From NCBI GenBank assembly GCA_051294375.1, contig CM119265.1, positions 12,513,866 to 12,577,865 of the forward strand: a stretch of DNA of 64,000 nucleotides, in the 5' to 3' direction. The position numbers and the translations under genes are program-made. Below, piece after piece: positions 35,440 through 48,282 of this stretch. Each line of letters opens with the position of its first letter. The first letter of the stretch is position 1. The DNA comes from Paraspadella gotoi. Its lineage: Eukaryota; Chaetognatha. Below the pieces are notes generated by a model. That model was given only the letters and a program-made list of their open reading frames with translations. It made no database searches and was not told the DNA's origin.

Positions 35440-36600
35440 ACACGGAAGATAACTCCAATGAAATGGGATAATATTAGATACGGAGGAATGACGAGGGGAA
35501 AAAAATGGGAGGAAAAACAGGACTGGTGGGATAATTTCAAGAGACTTTTGAAAACTCATTTGGCATGATTCCGAACACGGAACTGGCCGGCGAAGGAGGA
35601 AAAGGAGTGAAAATTTGGGACAGAGGAGTTGAAACACATTGTAACGTTCACGAGGGGGCCTATCGTGACTGGTTGGAAAGAGCTTTCACGGAATGTGGGT
35701 AAAGGAAGAAAGGGGAAGAGGAGTAAAGGAAGATGAAAAAAAAAAAAACACTGGAGAGGGAAAAGCGCGAAGGGCGAAGTTGTTACGGTTGGAAATAAAT
35801 AAAATTTAAATACACTATTAGAGGACGTATGTTTCATAACAAACTAAGACTATACACTTTTATTAAGTCATTACAGACAGTATTAAAAAATAAAGTGTTG
35901 AGCAAAGTTGCGACTGCGCAAAGAAGAAAACCGGAAGAGCTTTTATCCGGATATTCGAATATCGAATCGGTTTTTAAAGTTCTCGTTTTTCCCCGTTGGT
36001 TTGCATGAAGTTTGTTTATTTACATTTACTTACGATTTTCTTTTTCAAACTTAAGATATAACAAAATATCGAAGTTCTTTTTTAAACAGAAAAAGAAGCG
36101 AATCCCGTGATTGGATTTATTGTAATCACTGGAAAATTCGTATTTTTTTTTGTTCGAGCCGGTGTAATTGCTTCCGTTCAGTTTTTTTTTTTTCTCTTTT
36201 GTGGCTTTGCCTCTTTTATTAAAACGACCGGTACCGAAGTTTAACAAAATTTAATTGATGTTTCTCTCTGTTTCTTTTCATGTCGATAAAACCAAAGAGA
36301 TGATAGACATGTTATCTCCGCAAAAAACGATTCGATCACCGCAGAGATGATTATATCGAGTTTCGGCGTCGAGTACAACAACTTGAAAAAAAAAAAAAAA
36401 AAAACATTAAAAAATGACCCGATTTCGTCTTTCGAACGATTGAGTTCGAAAATTTATCTCGTGCTTAATTTAGTGCCGGCGTTAAGCGATAATTCCGGTG
36501 TAAGGAACAAGGCCTTTCGAAACGCGTTGCCGGAAGAAGAGAGAGAGAGAGACGAGGAAGAGAGAGGAGAGGAGAGAAGAGGAGAGAGAGAGACTGAGAG
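35440..36600. other. Copy A, 5' non-coding part
   Basis: No secure exon. Purine-rich patches occur at 35030-35130 and 36530-36840. Corresponds to about 54200-55560 in copy B. Confidence 0.45.
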
Positions 36601-36914
36601 AGAGAGAGAAGAGGAAGAGAGAAAGAGAGAGAAAGAATAGGAGAGAACGACAGAAAAATGAGAAAACGTAGAAATCAAGGAGGCAATTACAAATCACTCC
36701 AGTTGCAGAAACGGCAGATGAGATTATGAGAGAGAAGAAAGAAGAGAGAGAAGGAGAGAGAGAGAGAGAGACAGAGAAGAGAGAAGAGAGAAGAGAGGAA
36801 GAGAGAGAGGAGAGAGAGGGGATCGAACGCAGACGCGATCCTCGGCGCTAGAGAAAAAAAAAAAAGTTTAAAAGATTCGTCGTTCTGAAGGTTCGATCGA
36901 TTCGGCGTGGAATC

Positions 36915-37110
36915 AGCAACCATACCGCAGCAACAAACAAACACAACAAAACACGTCTACAACTACAACCTCTATAACAGAAAGCGGCATAGCTACCCCC
37001 ATCTGCGCAACGAAAAGCCTCGCAGACACGATCGCTCGATGGATTCGAATGCCTCCTCAGGGGCGATTTGGGGAGCGGACGGCTTTGGAGATTGGAAATC
37101 CTGCTGACGG
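36915..37110 (+). pseudogene. Copy A: candidate exon with Asn/Tyr-rich start
   Basis: Counterpart of 55650-55808 in copy B. It reads VYNYNLYNRK and later NASSGAIWGADGFGDW, but the two copies disagree in frame at several indels. Taken together they suggest one exon whose correct frame is intact in neither copy. Family not recognised. Confidence 0.35.
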
Positions 37111-37504
37111 ATTGTGAATCACGCTGGGGATGCGAATCTGACCTCGTAGAACAATCTGAATCAATGGGGATTCGATCATCTAATTATAACAAGTAAAATC
37201 CACAAACATGTTCTACAAAAATATAAATGACATACAGTGTTTTTTTTAAAAACTAATAAACTTATTTGACCATCTGTTTACTTGCTGGTAAACTCAAACA
37301 AAAATTACTTTTTTGTTCATTTAGAATAATTCATTCGTTGCTAAATTATTTAATATTCTTTTTTCCTCGTTTAATTCTTTCACTTTTTATTAGTTTTGTA
37401 TTTTTCCCCCTTTCTTTCTTTCGATTTTAATTTAAATTTATGTTTTAAGTACTGTTGTTTGTTTTCTTTATTCTTTATTATCATTCTTTTAATTAATATT
37501 AAAC

Positions 37505-37820
37505 ACCTGAGGGCTCCACAGCAAAGAAGAAGGGAAAAATATCCCGGTCAACCAAACCGCACAAAAACCAATGTCTTCCCTCCGCTTGTGGATAAGGCGC
37601 TACGGCTGAAGATGACTGTCGTAAACTTCTAAACCCCCTCTAACAGCCATCTCCGGAACGGGTCCCTGGCTTGAACCAGGCGTTGAGGGTTGCCATTGCC
37701 CCCAAGGCGGCTTACTGGCCGTTCTCACGCCTTCCCGCAGGGCTAGGGTACCAGGTTGGATTGAACCTCGTACGTTAGTGTCAGAGCGATTGGCTTTACT
37801 CAATGAGCCACCGGGTCACC
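37505..37820 (-). repeat. tRNA-derived SINE-like element (type A), copy A
   Basis: The minus-strand head starts GGTGACCCGGTGGCTCATTG (37820 downward). It has box A (TGGCTCATTGAG) and, about 40 nt on, box B (GAGGTTCAATCC), then a GC-rich ~200-bp body rich in CCAAGGCGGCTT-type sequence. Same insertion in copy B. Confidence 0.65.
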
Positions 37821-38335
37821 AAACTGAAAGCGTTCATGATTCTAGGCGTGGGTGAACCTAGCAACGGCTCCCGACTACACTCCTCTGTATCAGCCGGAAA
37901 TGTCTAAACGGGAGTTCGAGACTCGAAGAAGTCTCTCGATGAATAGATCGAGCGTTAAAAAACTACTTAATTCAAGGTGGATCGTGAGGTGGAGGATTAG
38001 GTGGTTTAAAAGTGTGAGTATTGGTATGAGAATAATTTCATGGTTTTTTTTTTCGCGGATGACGTCGAAAAAAGGAAGTGACATTGCGTGAGGAGTGGAG
38101 AGCGCAAGGGCGGCGGACTGGGATGAAGGTCCGGTGACGGGTAGCTTCCGGTAATTCTTACGTCTTTGCGGCGGCAAACGTTAGTCGATTACGAACGAAA
38201 ATCTAGATGAAGTCACGCTCACGGAGAAATGGGATACGAGTCTCGCCCTCTCATCCAATCGATGGGCGAAGTACAGAAAAAAAGGAAATCCAGAAAAAAA
38301 ATAAGGCCAGACGTTTTTCGGTCATCCTTCTCCCA

Positions 38336-38430
38336 CCCACCGGCCACCGCCACCGCCACCGCCCCGCCACCGCCACCGCCACCCCACCCGCCACCTGCAC
38401 GCCACCGCCACGCCACCGGCCGACCGTGTT
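38336..38430 (+). repeat. (CCACCG)n-type repeat
   Basis: About 90 bp of CCACCGCCACCG units. The counterpart in copy B (57033-57066) is only about 35 bp. Confidence 0.9.
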
Positions 38431-39509
38431 CACCCGGCCATTAAAAAGAGGGTCGTTTGTTCGAAGTGACCCTTAACCGGGAGTTGGGGACTCGACGGAT
38501 CGACGGGATCTTGCTGATCATCTCATTTGACTGGACGAGAAAGTCAAATCACGTGAGAATTCATCCTGCGCGCGAATACTTCTTTCTTTAAGCACAAATC
38601 CGGCTATGCGACATCACCTCCCGTCTGCAACTAGTTGTTTTATTAACAAATGAGTAAAATTAGGAACAGACTTCGTTCTATCATTTCGAACACCCTAGTA
38701 AATCCTATTCAAAGATCTCTGCAAATTTTGTAAAGTGTTGACATTTTTTTCTTGATTTTACGGAAGTTTGTTCGGTCGAAAGAAAGAAATGACGATCGAT
38801 TATGTCCAATTTTCAAAAATTTTTTTTTCCTTTTTATTTTCCCTAATCGAGGAAAGGAGGAAGATGATTGGTGTTGATCCGGAAAAGGGGAAACGGTCGG
38901 GGAGAGAAAAGAACAATACGTACGGATGGATGCTTCGATACTTTCAGTATGTCTTATTTAAGAACGTTTCTTTAATGTAAGAAGAATGCATAGAAGGAAA
39001 AACTAAACACTATAAAAAAAAAAACAGAAAAAAACAACCAACATTACGAATTGCGTCCTTAATGGAAAAGTCTCGTTTCTTAAAGAAAATAAAAATCCAA
39101 CGATCGTGGATTAAACCCACACAGAACCAATCTCGCCCTTTTTTCTTCCCAACCTTTCCATCCTTTCTTCAATTCGATCAACCTTTATTATTCGTCCTTG
39201 ATTCCCTCTCAATCCTTATTCGACCAAAGCTTTATATTTTATTCCTCCTTTCTCATCCAAATCACTTTGTCTACTCGCAGAAAATCTTTGCCTCATCGCG
39301 CTGTTTCTTTAAACGCGCCTTCGTCTCCTATTCGTTTTAAATCTCGTCAATTCTAATCTTATGCTCCTTGTTATGAGTTATCACCTCATTCTCCTTACGT
39401 CAAAACCATTTGACCTTTCCATTCATATTACTCTTCCTACTTTTCTGAACTCGTCTTGCTTTTCATTTCTTATCAGCATTTCAATTCTCATGTTTATTCC
39501 AGTCTTCTC

Positions 39510-39800
39510 ATCTTATCCCCACGCCCATACTCATCCAATATCCTTTTCACTCCCATTCTCATCTTTATCCCATCCCATTCCCATCACTCTCCTCCCCATC
39601 TCATATTATCCACCCATCTCATCCAATATGTCTCCTCCCATCTCATCTTATCCCATGACATCTCCTTCCATCTCATATTATCCCATCCCATCTATCCAAA
39701 GCCCGTCTCATCTCTATCCCGTGCCATCTCCTCCCATCTCATTCTTATCCCATGCCATTCTCATCCGATCTCGTTGCTCACTCATCTCATCTTTCTCCAT
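39510..39800 (+). repeat. CATCTCATCTTATCC minisatellite, copy A
   Basis: Irregular tandem units built from CATCTCATCTTATCCCATGC and CATCTCATATTATCC. Corresponds to 58060-58360. Confidence 0.85.
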
Positions 39801-39949
39801 CAATTCTCCCGAAAGCATAACTCCTTTTGGCCTAAGCTTCGGATAGCCGAGAACGTCGCGCGAAAGAGAAGAGGCGTCTCGATTTGGAAAGAGAAGATAA
39901 AAACCTCGCAGAGATGATAACGCAGGCAATATTTAAATTAATTGTATAA

Positions 39950-40860
39950 ATTATATTGAAAATATAATGATATACTGTAAGGCCGACAAATAAAAACATT
40001 CCGTAAATTACAACAAACACGTACTCTAAATATTGCCAATCATCACAATAAATTATAAATCATAACATAATTATTTTATGAAATTTATATGCGTTATAAA
40101 AAATTATGCAAAACATCTAGGAAAAAAGATTGAACATAAGCCATTTATTCAATAAAAAGTAATACCAATATATGGGTAAAACATTCTGAATAATTGGTAT
40201 CTCTTTTCGGCATCGAGTACTGCCTGCATTCATTGGCATGCTCTCATACCAGCAAGATTAGGTTATGACATTGAAATGGTTTCCATACTTTAACGCGAAT
40301 ATTTCAGACCCAATGTTCATGTTGCATTGCTTTCCCTCTTTTTAAAAGGTATATAGTAGCACTTTTTGAACCAAAAAGCGGTCATTGCAAGTCCTTTAGC
40401 ATTGCCCAAATTAAAAAAAAAATAAAAAAATAACTAACTAAGGAAATACTAATTATAATTTTTGCGCCATTTTTTATTTGAATAACAATATATTATTGGC
40501 CATAACTTCTAAACAATAAACCTAAACAAAAAAATGAGGAACGTACCTGAAAAGGAAAATTCAATTTAGATCAGAAAATTTCTGATTTTTTAAAAAAAAT
40601 CAAACAATTTCGAATAGATATCCTTTATTAAAAGATGTTATATACTTTTTTTCTAGATAGTAATTGCGTATGGAATTAAAACAAATAACAGACTCGAAAC
40701 TCATTCATCAAGCTGCGACAATACATTCGCATAAATCTGAAGAATATATGCAGGAAATAATTAGAAAGGCTTGATGCAATTTTTCATAATTATTGAAAAT
40801 TTACATGCAAGCCGCTTCTTAGACAAGACCCTATTTCGTGCCGCTCCGATCTAGATGTTC
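39950..40860. other. Copy A: AT-rich stretch, no gene
   Basis: AT-rich with no coding character on either strand. Matches 58520-59400 in copy B. Confidence 0.5.
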
Positions 40861-40904
40861 TAATCCAATGCTACTTTATCTTTCTTTTATTCTATTATTC
40901 CTTT

Positions 40905-41205
40905 AGCGAGAGCGAGTAAAGTAGGCTGTTGCGGACAGGTTGGGTATGGATCTATGTTATGCAACAGCCGGTTCTTGATGCCATGGCATGGGGCATCTCA
41001 CGTGCTTGGGGGGCTTCCGACGTCTCAGTGACGCCTCTCGTTACTGGCGCGTTTTCATAGACGTCTGCGCTTTGCAACGGAAGTCATAGAAATGAGATTA
41101 ACACAACGCTTGGGATGTGTGTTCCCCCTCTAGCCAATTGGATTCTGAACGATGATGACGTGAGGCGGTGTTTACAAATAGACCACCACAATGTCTTCAT
41201 ATTAT
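40905..41205 (-). repeat. tRNA-derived SINE-like element (type B), copy A
   Basis: Minus-strand tRNA-like head with TTGGCT(C)AGAGGGGGAAC (box A) and TGTTAATCTC/TGTTCAATCTC (box B), followed by a GC-rich body ending near AGCGAGAGCGAG. Box B is damaged in this copy and intact in copy B. Confidence 0.55.
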
Positions 41206-41259
41206 TTTAGCAAGGGCTGATTGTGACTAGTGAGCCCGAGCAAGTCTAGGAGGTAAAAT

Positions 41260-41268
41260 CAATTCTCT

Positions 41269-41336
<68 letters not shown>

Positions 41337-41372
41337 CTCTCAACTCTACCTCTCTCTCTCTCTCAAATACTC
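41260..41372 (+). repeat. (CT)n microsatellite, copy A
   Basis: Interrupted CT tract. Counterpart at 59862-59948 in copy B is uninterrupted. Confidence 0.95.
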
Positions 41373-41964
41373 TCCGCTTTTCTTTTGGGGGAAGATAAGG
41401 TCGCGGGGCAACGCGTTGACATTCCTCAAAGAACGTCACTCTGAACAACGATGTTATATTTGTTAATGAAAATGACGTGAAATCAACTCACGCTGTGGAC
41501 CAATTTCAAGCTTAACATAATACTATTATTATTCACTCCACATAGGTTTAAAAGCTTAATAGAAGACTTCTACAATCCTACAGCGACATATGGCTAATGA
41601 TTACCTTCACTATGAGAGTGATGATAAAATAGATGACGTGACGATCACAATAATAAAAAGTTAAGCCAGTTGCTCCCCTTTTTTTTTTCTGAACAAATAT
41701 TCGAAGGCGCGAGTTTCTGGAAACCAGAAAATCCGATTTTTGACGAAAATGAGGAGGACAGATGATGAGGAGAACTCGGGGGGAAATAGTAAATGGAAAT
41801 GCAGATGATGGGAAGAAATCGAGATAAATGAAAAAAGATATGAAATGGCATGTTAAAATAAAGTTTATTTTTGGAAAAATTTTTAAAACTTTTTGGTATT
41901 TTGGATTTACTGTAAGTTTGATTTCGCGTTCAAAATATAAAACAAAACAAACATTACCAAAACA

Positions 41965-42058
41965 AACGCCGTTGTAACAACCGCAGACAACGCAGGCAAC
42001 GCCGACCCACACAGGCGCGTCGACCCACACAGGCACGTCGACCACGAATTCGACCTCT
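41965..42058 (+). CDS. Copy A: candidate Thr/Ser-rich exon
   Basis: After an acceptor-like AACAACCGCAG the frame reads TTQATPTHTGASTHTGTSTT and NSTSG to a donor-like GTGACC. An 18-bp duplication relative to copy B adds six residues (one THTG-S repeat). Such Thr/Ser-rich repeats are usual in mucin-like or disordered linkers. Whether it belongs to the downstream gene is inferred from strand and order only. Confidence 0.35.
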
Positions 42059-42644
42059 GGTGACCACCAACATTGAGAGTCCGAAGAGAGAGATAACCCC
42101 CGACGAACGACGACGACGACGATAAACGACGAGACGTAAACGCACCCTCACATAGAGAGAGTTGAAAGAGGAACAAAAAAACTTGATCGGAAATCCGCGA
42201 TTGTGAGCGGATTATAAAGCTCCATACACCCCCCCCTCAGATTATAAAGAAGTTCATGACTCAAGACCCACCAATCTTCTGCCCTTTAATTCACTTCACA
42301 TTTTCCAATATTTTCTTTCCATCCACAGCTTGCGCATTTTCCTCTCAAATTTCGAAGCGAAAAAAGGATGAAGAGGTTTTGTTTTTTTAATTTAATTACA
42401 ATTTTTAATTGCGTAAACATGCGCCAATGTTTTTTATCGTTTCCTGCTTCTCACAAGTCCGCGAGAAGACGTTGGCCGACCGGTGTACACCGACACGAGA
42501 TGGAGATTCGAACAAAAAGTCGTTTTCGGGAATAAGGATCGAGGTTTGTTCTCAAACTCTGGTTATTACCATATTAATGATACAGTAAAAATAAAAATAC
42601 TTTAGTTAAAAACAGTATATTTTTATAAGAATATTTGTCGTGAC

Positions 42645-45250
42645 CCTCAGAGGTTTTCGAACCGATTACCATTTGACGGACGTCCAATTCCATCGCCCTC
42701 TCTAACGAGGGTCCGCCCGTTCGTCACCCCATCGCCCAATCGCACGCGATTCAAACGCCGCTACCCGCGACCGCGAAACCTCCTCCGGAAACGAAGTTCT
42801 CGGTACGACGAAAATATTCGAAAACGTGCCTTGACGCGACTCGACCGGGGACGACGGACGAAAGAGCGATGACCGCTGGCGATGACGAGGGCGACGCCAA
42901 CGGCGACCGATCCGACGACTACTGGAGATCTCGACGTCTGTTCGGAAAGACGACGAGGATTCCGGTCGAAAACGGACGCACTACTCTGCAAACATTCGCT
43001 TGCGAAGAAGTATCAGGTTCGATGCCGAATATTTGTTTGATTTTCTATTAAAAAATTCTATCGTAAAATCTTCAATCCTTATTCTATTGTTTATCTCAGG
43101 CGCCCAATCGGTTCTGTTTCCGATGCCCGGAAAAAAACTTGGAAAAAGCGAACCAAAGGCTCGCGGAAAGTTATTTTTGAACCGATTGTCAGTAAAAAAA
43201 CGACAAATTCTTTTACTAATTAATTTTAATTTTCTTTTAAAAAAGGGTGCAACGAATTTCGTCATGAGTGCATCAAGCTGGGGGTTGTTTCAAACTGCGG
43301 TGCGATTATCTCATTTCCAATCTTGACTATGATGAAGAGAAGGAAGGCGGATTTACGTCTTACGGTTATCAACGAAGGCGAAGAATTAAGGAAATTTAAT
43401 TTTGTATTTGCGTTTCGAGGCCATAAAAGAATTTAGTTTAATTTAATACCGCGTTATTATTAAAACCTTGAATGCTTTAACCAGGCTACGAACCGCTCGC
43501 GAGGATATTCGCTTCGCACGCCCGAGAAAGCCTGACGCGACGCTGGCGCCGCAACGCTCCGCCAATTCCAGCGCCGCCTCCACCGACGCCTCCGCTCGCG
43601 GCGCGCCTTCGAGTTTTCTCGTGGTCTCCGAAGAAAAAATCCCTACGAAGCGGAGAAGTTGACGAAGATCGCGACTCTGTTGGCGAGATCAAAGTCGAGC
43701 TTCGAGAATATGTGCCTTGGGTAAGTTTGGGTGAGGGATTAGGGTCACTCGCTAGAATTGAAAACAATAAGTTCGCTAAGAATTTGAATTTATAAATTTA
43801 CTTGAATATTAATAAAGGCCAGGATCGAATATCTTGTGGCATCCGAATTCTACAGTAATTATGAATATAATATATAATGGATAAATTTATATTGGTTTAC
43901 CATTTCATTAAAATTCAGCCTCCTTGTATTTTGATGCTAGTGCGGAGTACAATAAGTATTCCCGATCTAATACTTAAGGAGTGGCCTTCATACAATTGAA
44001 ACATCTTTGAAATATTTTCCACTTCTATTGCTAGGAAGCAGGTACTCGGGAGTGAATAAACAAGGACTGTGAGAGAGTCTTGATTGGAAAGCTCTGCAGG
44101 ACCTGCTATGTCATTATCTTGTAAGAGTGATGGAGGCCTTAAACCACCAAAGCCTGTCGCAAAACAGGCAAGATAGTTTATTTATTAAATAATGGATAAT
44201 TATATTGGTTTACCAATTTTCATAAAAATCACTCCTTGTATTTTATGCTTGTGCGGAGTACAATAATATTCCCCATCTTATACTTAAGGGAGTGTCTTTC
44301 ATACATTGAAACATTCTTTGAAATATTTCCACTTCATTGATAGGAAGCCTGGGTACTCTGGATATAAACAAGACTGTGAAGTCTCTGTTGAAAGCTTGCA
44401 GATCCTGCTATTCATTATTTGTAAGAGTGATGGAGCCTTAACCACCAAACCGTCCAAAGTCAGGGCAAGATAGCTTATTTATTAAATGAATGGATAATTT
44501 TAATTGGTTGTACCAAATTTCATTAAAATTCAGCTCCTGGTATTTTGATGCTAGGGCGAGTACAATAAGTATTCCCCGATCTAATACTAACGGGAGTGGT
44601 CGTTCATACAATTGAAACATCTTTGAAATATTTTCCACTTCAATGATAGGGAAGCCAGTACTCTGGGATGAATGAAAACAAGACTGTGAGAGTCTCTGAT
44701 TGAAAGCTTGCAGAACCTGCTATTGTCATTATTCTTTTAAGTGATTGGAGGCCTTAACCACCAAAAAGCCCTGTCCAAAGTCAGGGCAAGATAGCTTATT
44801 ATTAAATGAATGGATAATTTTATATTGTTGACTTTTGTAGCCAATTTCATAACTATATAATATTAAATCAAATTATCAAATGGGTTCCAATATTTAAAGC
44901 TTCCACTTTCAAGTAGCTTTCTTTTTCCTTCGACACCACTCTCATTGTACTGCAGCACCATTTTACGACAATGCGTCGAGATCCTATCGTCGTCTTCATC
45001 GTTATTACGGAATCCGGGTAACTCTTCTCACTACGACCAACAGCACAAAACACTTTGACCTTGTTTCCCCCTCAGTGATCAGGCTTCGCTTTTGGATCAG
45101 TCCATCCTAGCGACTGTCGATCAACCATTCCCTCACTGCCTTCTTTCAACGGATGCTCCTCTGATGAGAAGCAGACCACGAGAAGACGAAGCACGTTCTC
45201 GCTTCTTAAGGGCAAGGAGGAAGCAACAAAAGACAGCAACTACTATCACA
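42645..45250 (+). pseudogene. Copy A of the unrecognised multi-exon gene (frame-broken)
   Basis: The same five exons as in copy B can be found at about 42645-43016, 43100-43191, 43246-43366, 43485-43720 and 45078-45240. Nearly every one has at least one single-base deletion or insertion. For example, the donor after exon 3 reads CAACGAAGG where copy B has CAACGTAAGG, and exon 4 loses frame twice. Introns and splice sites otherwise correspond. As written it cannot make the protein. The indel pattern may be sequencing error and not decay. Confidence 0.6.
43875..44825 (+). repeat. Three tandem units of ~310 bp in the last intron, copy A
   Basis: Each unit starts near AATGGATAATTTTATATTGG, includes GAGTACAATAAGTATTCCCC and ATTTGAAATATTTTCCACTT motifs, and ends with CAAGATAGCTTATTTATTAA. 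Units lie at about 43877-44188, 44189-44486 and 44487-44815. Copy B has one unit (62475-62815). Confidence 0.9.
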
Positions 45251-45299
45251 TGCCCCTTTAGAGAGCGTTGCTGTGTTATTTGCGAAACCTAACAAAATA

Positions 45300-46010
45300 T
45301 TTGATATGAAGTCTGTTTTCTTTCTAACAGCCATTAAAAAAAAAAAAGAAATCTTTGTCATTGATCTAAATGGCTTAAAATACCTTTTTAAATTACTACG
45401 CTGCATGTATAATACTTTGCAATATAAAAAATTCATGACCAAATTTATGTTGGCATGATGGACAAGTTGGCACTATAATGCATAACAATTTTTGTGCTTT
45501 CCATTTCGCAAGGAACTGCATTAAAACCTGAAATTTATAACAGTTTGTGGTTTTAAACTGAGTTAAATCTTCTTGAAATTTTTATCTTAAATTTTTTATA
45601 GTTACTTTTGCATATTTCATTGACCCGATTTATTGACACTGACAATGGACAATGGCACCGTTCCCATTTCTTTCGTTGTTTTCTATCTTGAAACATAACT
45701 AAAAACAATTAATGTTATCATAATAGATTTATTTTGCTAATAAAAGAATTATGTTGTGGAGACAAGTCTTTGACACTTATTATTAAAATGTTAATTAAAA
45801 ATTTTTAAAAGCACTAATCGTAAATAAAAAACAATTAGTGAATTTGTCATGTTTCTAAGCTTTTCCGGTAGGTGGGACAAGAAAGCAAGGCGCATGCTCG
45901 TGGAAAACAGAAAGACAAAAAATGCTATTAAAAAATAAAATCATAGCTCAATTTTTCGTGTCAAATTTCGACGATGAAGATAGATTTCAAAATTGTCAGA
46001 TTTTCCCGTT
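45300..46010. other. Copy A: 3' AT-rich part
   Basis: No gene recognised. Matches 63330-64000. Confidence 0.5.
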
Positions 46011-46559
46011 GCTTAAATGATATTAAGTTCAAAACCTCTATTTGCATTTAAATATATCAAACAATAATCTTGATAATCTCTATCTACCAATATGAAAAAT
46101 TTAAAATTTTACCCTTCATAACTTAGCCCTCGTCCTTACCCCGAACGAAATTATTTCTCTCATTTTCCTTGCACGCGATCGACACATTACGCTCAAAGAT
46201 TTGATACCCTCATCCTTTTGACGTACCTGCCCAACCTCAAAAATCTTTTTTTTTACCTATTTCGAATCTGTTAATTGTTTTTTCGTTTTTAATTTTATTC
46301 CTTGCTTATTATTTTTTCAACTCACAGTATATTAACGAGTAAAATACTTTCGGTTAGATCAAATCGTTCCACCTCATCTGTTTTCAACTCTTAACATACC
46401 ACAATAATCTCTATTCCCTGCCTCTTTCAGCATTCAATTCACTTTTATTTTCTTCCTCTTCCTCTTCCCCTTTTACTCATCCTTCACTCGTATATTTCAC
46501 CGGTCTCTCCTCCACTCAAATTTCCCGCCCCCTTTGCCTCTCCCCCGAAAAAAATATTG

Positions 46560-46690
46560 TTTCCTTCGTCCGTCAATGGCGGCGACTCCACCGGATGAAA
46601 GGGCCCGCGGGCGCGCCTTCCCAGCGCCGCTAACCGCGACCGCCAATCAGGGCGCCGCTTCCGTCCAGTGTCCGCACAACACATGAGCAA
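46560..46690. promoter_or_regulatory. CpG-rich, CCAAT-containing patch
   Basis: A CpG-dense stretch with GGGCGCGCC-type sequence and CGCCAATCAGG (CCAAT at 46643-46647), much richer in GC than its surroundings. Could be a promoter; direction and target are unknown. Confidence 0.3.
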
Positions 46691-46829
46691 CCAAATTCAA
46701 TTACGCGAGTCACGTTGACCATAACAAAAACACAAACTATCATATTTTCTCACGGCCCGATTCTATCTGAAGCCCCCCCCTTCATCCCCAAATCTCTCTC
46801 TCTCCTCTTCTCTTCTCTTTCTCTCTTCC

Positions 46830-46869
<40 letters not shown>

Positions 46870-48045
46870 CTCCTCTCTCTCTCTCTCTCCCTCTTCTCTC
46901 TCTGGCTACACCGATTAAACGGATTTTAGGCGTCTCGACCCTCGACCTCGGGCAAAAGCCAAAAAAAAAAAGAAAGAAAAAAAAGAATCCCGTCAAAATA
47001 CGACAAAAAGTAATATGCGACGGAAAAAAAAAATACCGGTCTTAAAATATAATATAAAAAAAATTGGTATGAAAAAAAAGGCGTCAGAATTGAGTGGTGA
47101 ATTACGGAGGCAGTAATGAGGAATCGAAAAAAAGGAGAATAGAAAAAAAAAAATGCGAAGACAAAAAGATAGGGGTTTAATAGATTAATTGATTAATAGT
47201 TAAAGAATCTAGTGAATAGTGAGTTAAAAACATATTCATTCGCACATTAAGGACGTTATTACTTTTAAGACTATGCCACTGGCACTGGCAGATTGACATT
47301 GCAGGATTCAGTTTCACCGATCATCCTGGTTTCTGTATGTAACTATGCATGCATACAGTACGCTGAGATTTGGATAATCGTTCCATTCAGGAAATGTTTG
47401 ACTTTTGTCCTTTTGACCCCTGCCGCCCAGAGCTGTCATTGCAATAAAAAAAAGATGGGAAAATCGCACTTGGTTCCGTGGGTGTAGCTCTAAAGTTAAA
47501 CGACCGTAACTGGTCGCGATGTCAGCATTGCAACAGAATCGGCAGATGGTAATGACGCGTCGGCGCCCCGAGCATTGTGCGGCAAGAGTGAGAGTGTAGC
47601 ACGTCGATGACGACGACAACCGATGACGATAAGACAACCGATGACGACGACAACGATATCTGTCCGAAGATAAGCACCCGGGATTCTGAGATTTTCCCTC
47701 TTTCTCTCATCATCCAAATTTGTTTTGCCTTTTCTCATCGCGACTCCGAATTCTCCATTCGCTTTTCATCACGTGAGAACGTCCTCGCCAATCTCCCTCA
47801 GAATCACTCTCTATTTTTTTTGCAAATTTCCAAGGCTGATACCTGTATTTCCCCGCCAGTCAACGTCTTTCTTTTCTGACTACATGCGCCACTAACGCTC
47901 CACAGCCCACAATCCATTCTTTTCCCGAAAACTCCACAACGCCTCAGCATTGATCCCATCCTTGCTTCACACCCCTCTCCATTTTCATCTTCCACGCGTC
48001 TTTTGTCCGAGTGTTTTAGTCCCAACCGACGACACTCGTCTCTCT

Positions 48046-48111
<66 letters not shown>

Positions 48112-48250
48112 CTCCTCTCTCTCTCTCTATGCGAACCATTTCTCCTTGTCAAACCGATTCTGGTAGCTGTCTCAGCAATTCTTCGTTCCAAATCTCTCAT
48201 GACGGTTGCCGCCTCTCCTTCTCTCCTCTCTCTTCTCGCTCTCTTCTCTC

Positions 48251-48282
<32 letters not shown>

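Larger units (their letters stand above)
35085..46010 (+). repeat. Large duplication, copy A
   Basis: This segment matches 53862-64000 in the same order and orientation: AAATTTGAAGGTTGTCTATT near 35134 and 53897, both SINE-like units, the CATCTC minisatellite, a CT tract, the gene exons and the AAGCACTAATCGTAAATAAA stretch near 45810 and 63841. Differences are mostly single-base insertions or deletions, often in homopolymers, plus a few length changes in repeats. It is the longer copy, chiefly because of extra ~310-bp units at 43.9-44.8 kb. It begins in GA-rich sequence shortly after the N gap. Confidence 0.95.

Noticed and set aside
37600-37803. 67-codon minus-strand frame rich in Pro and Gly, also present at 56316-56498
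   Set aside because: It lies entirely inside the SINE-like element and its frame is not preserved between the two copies.
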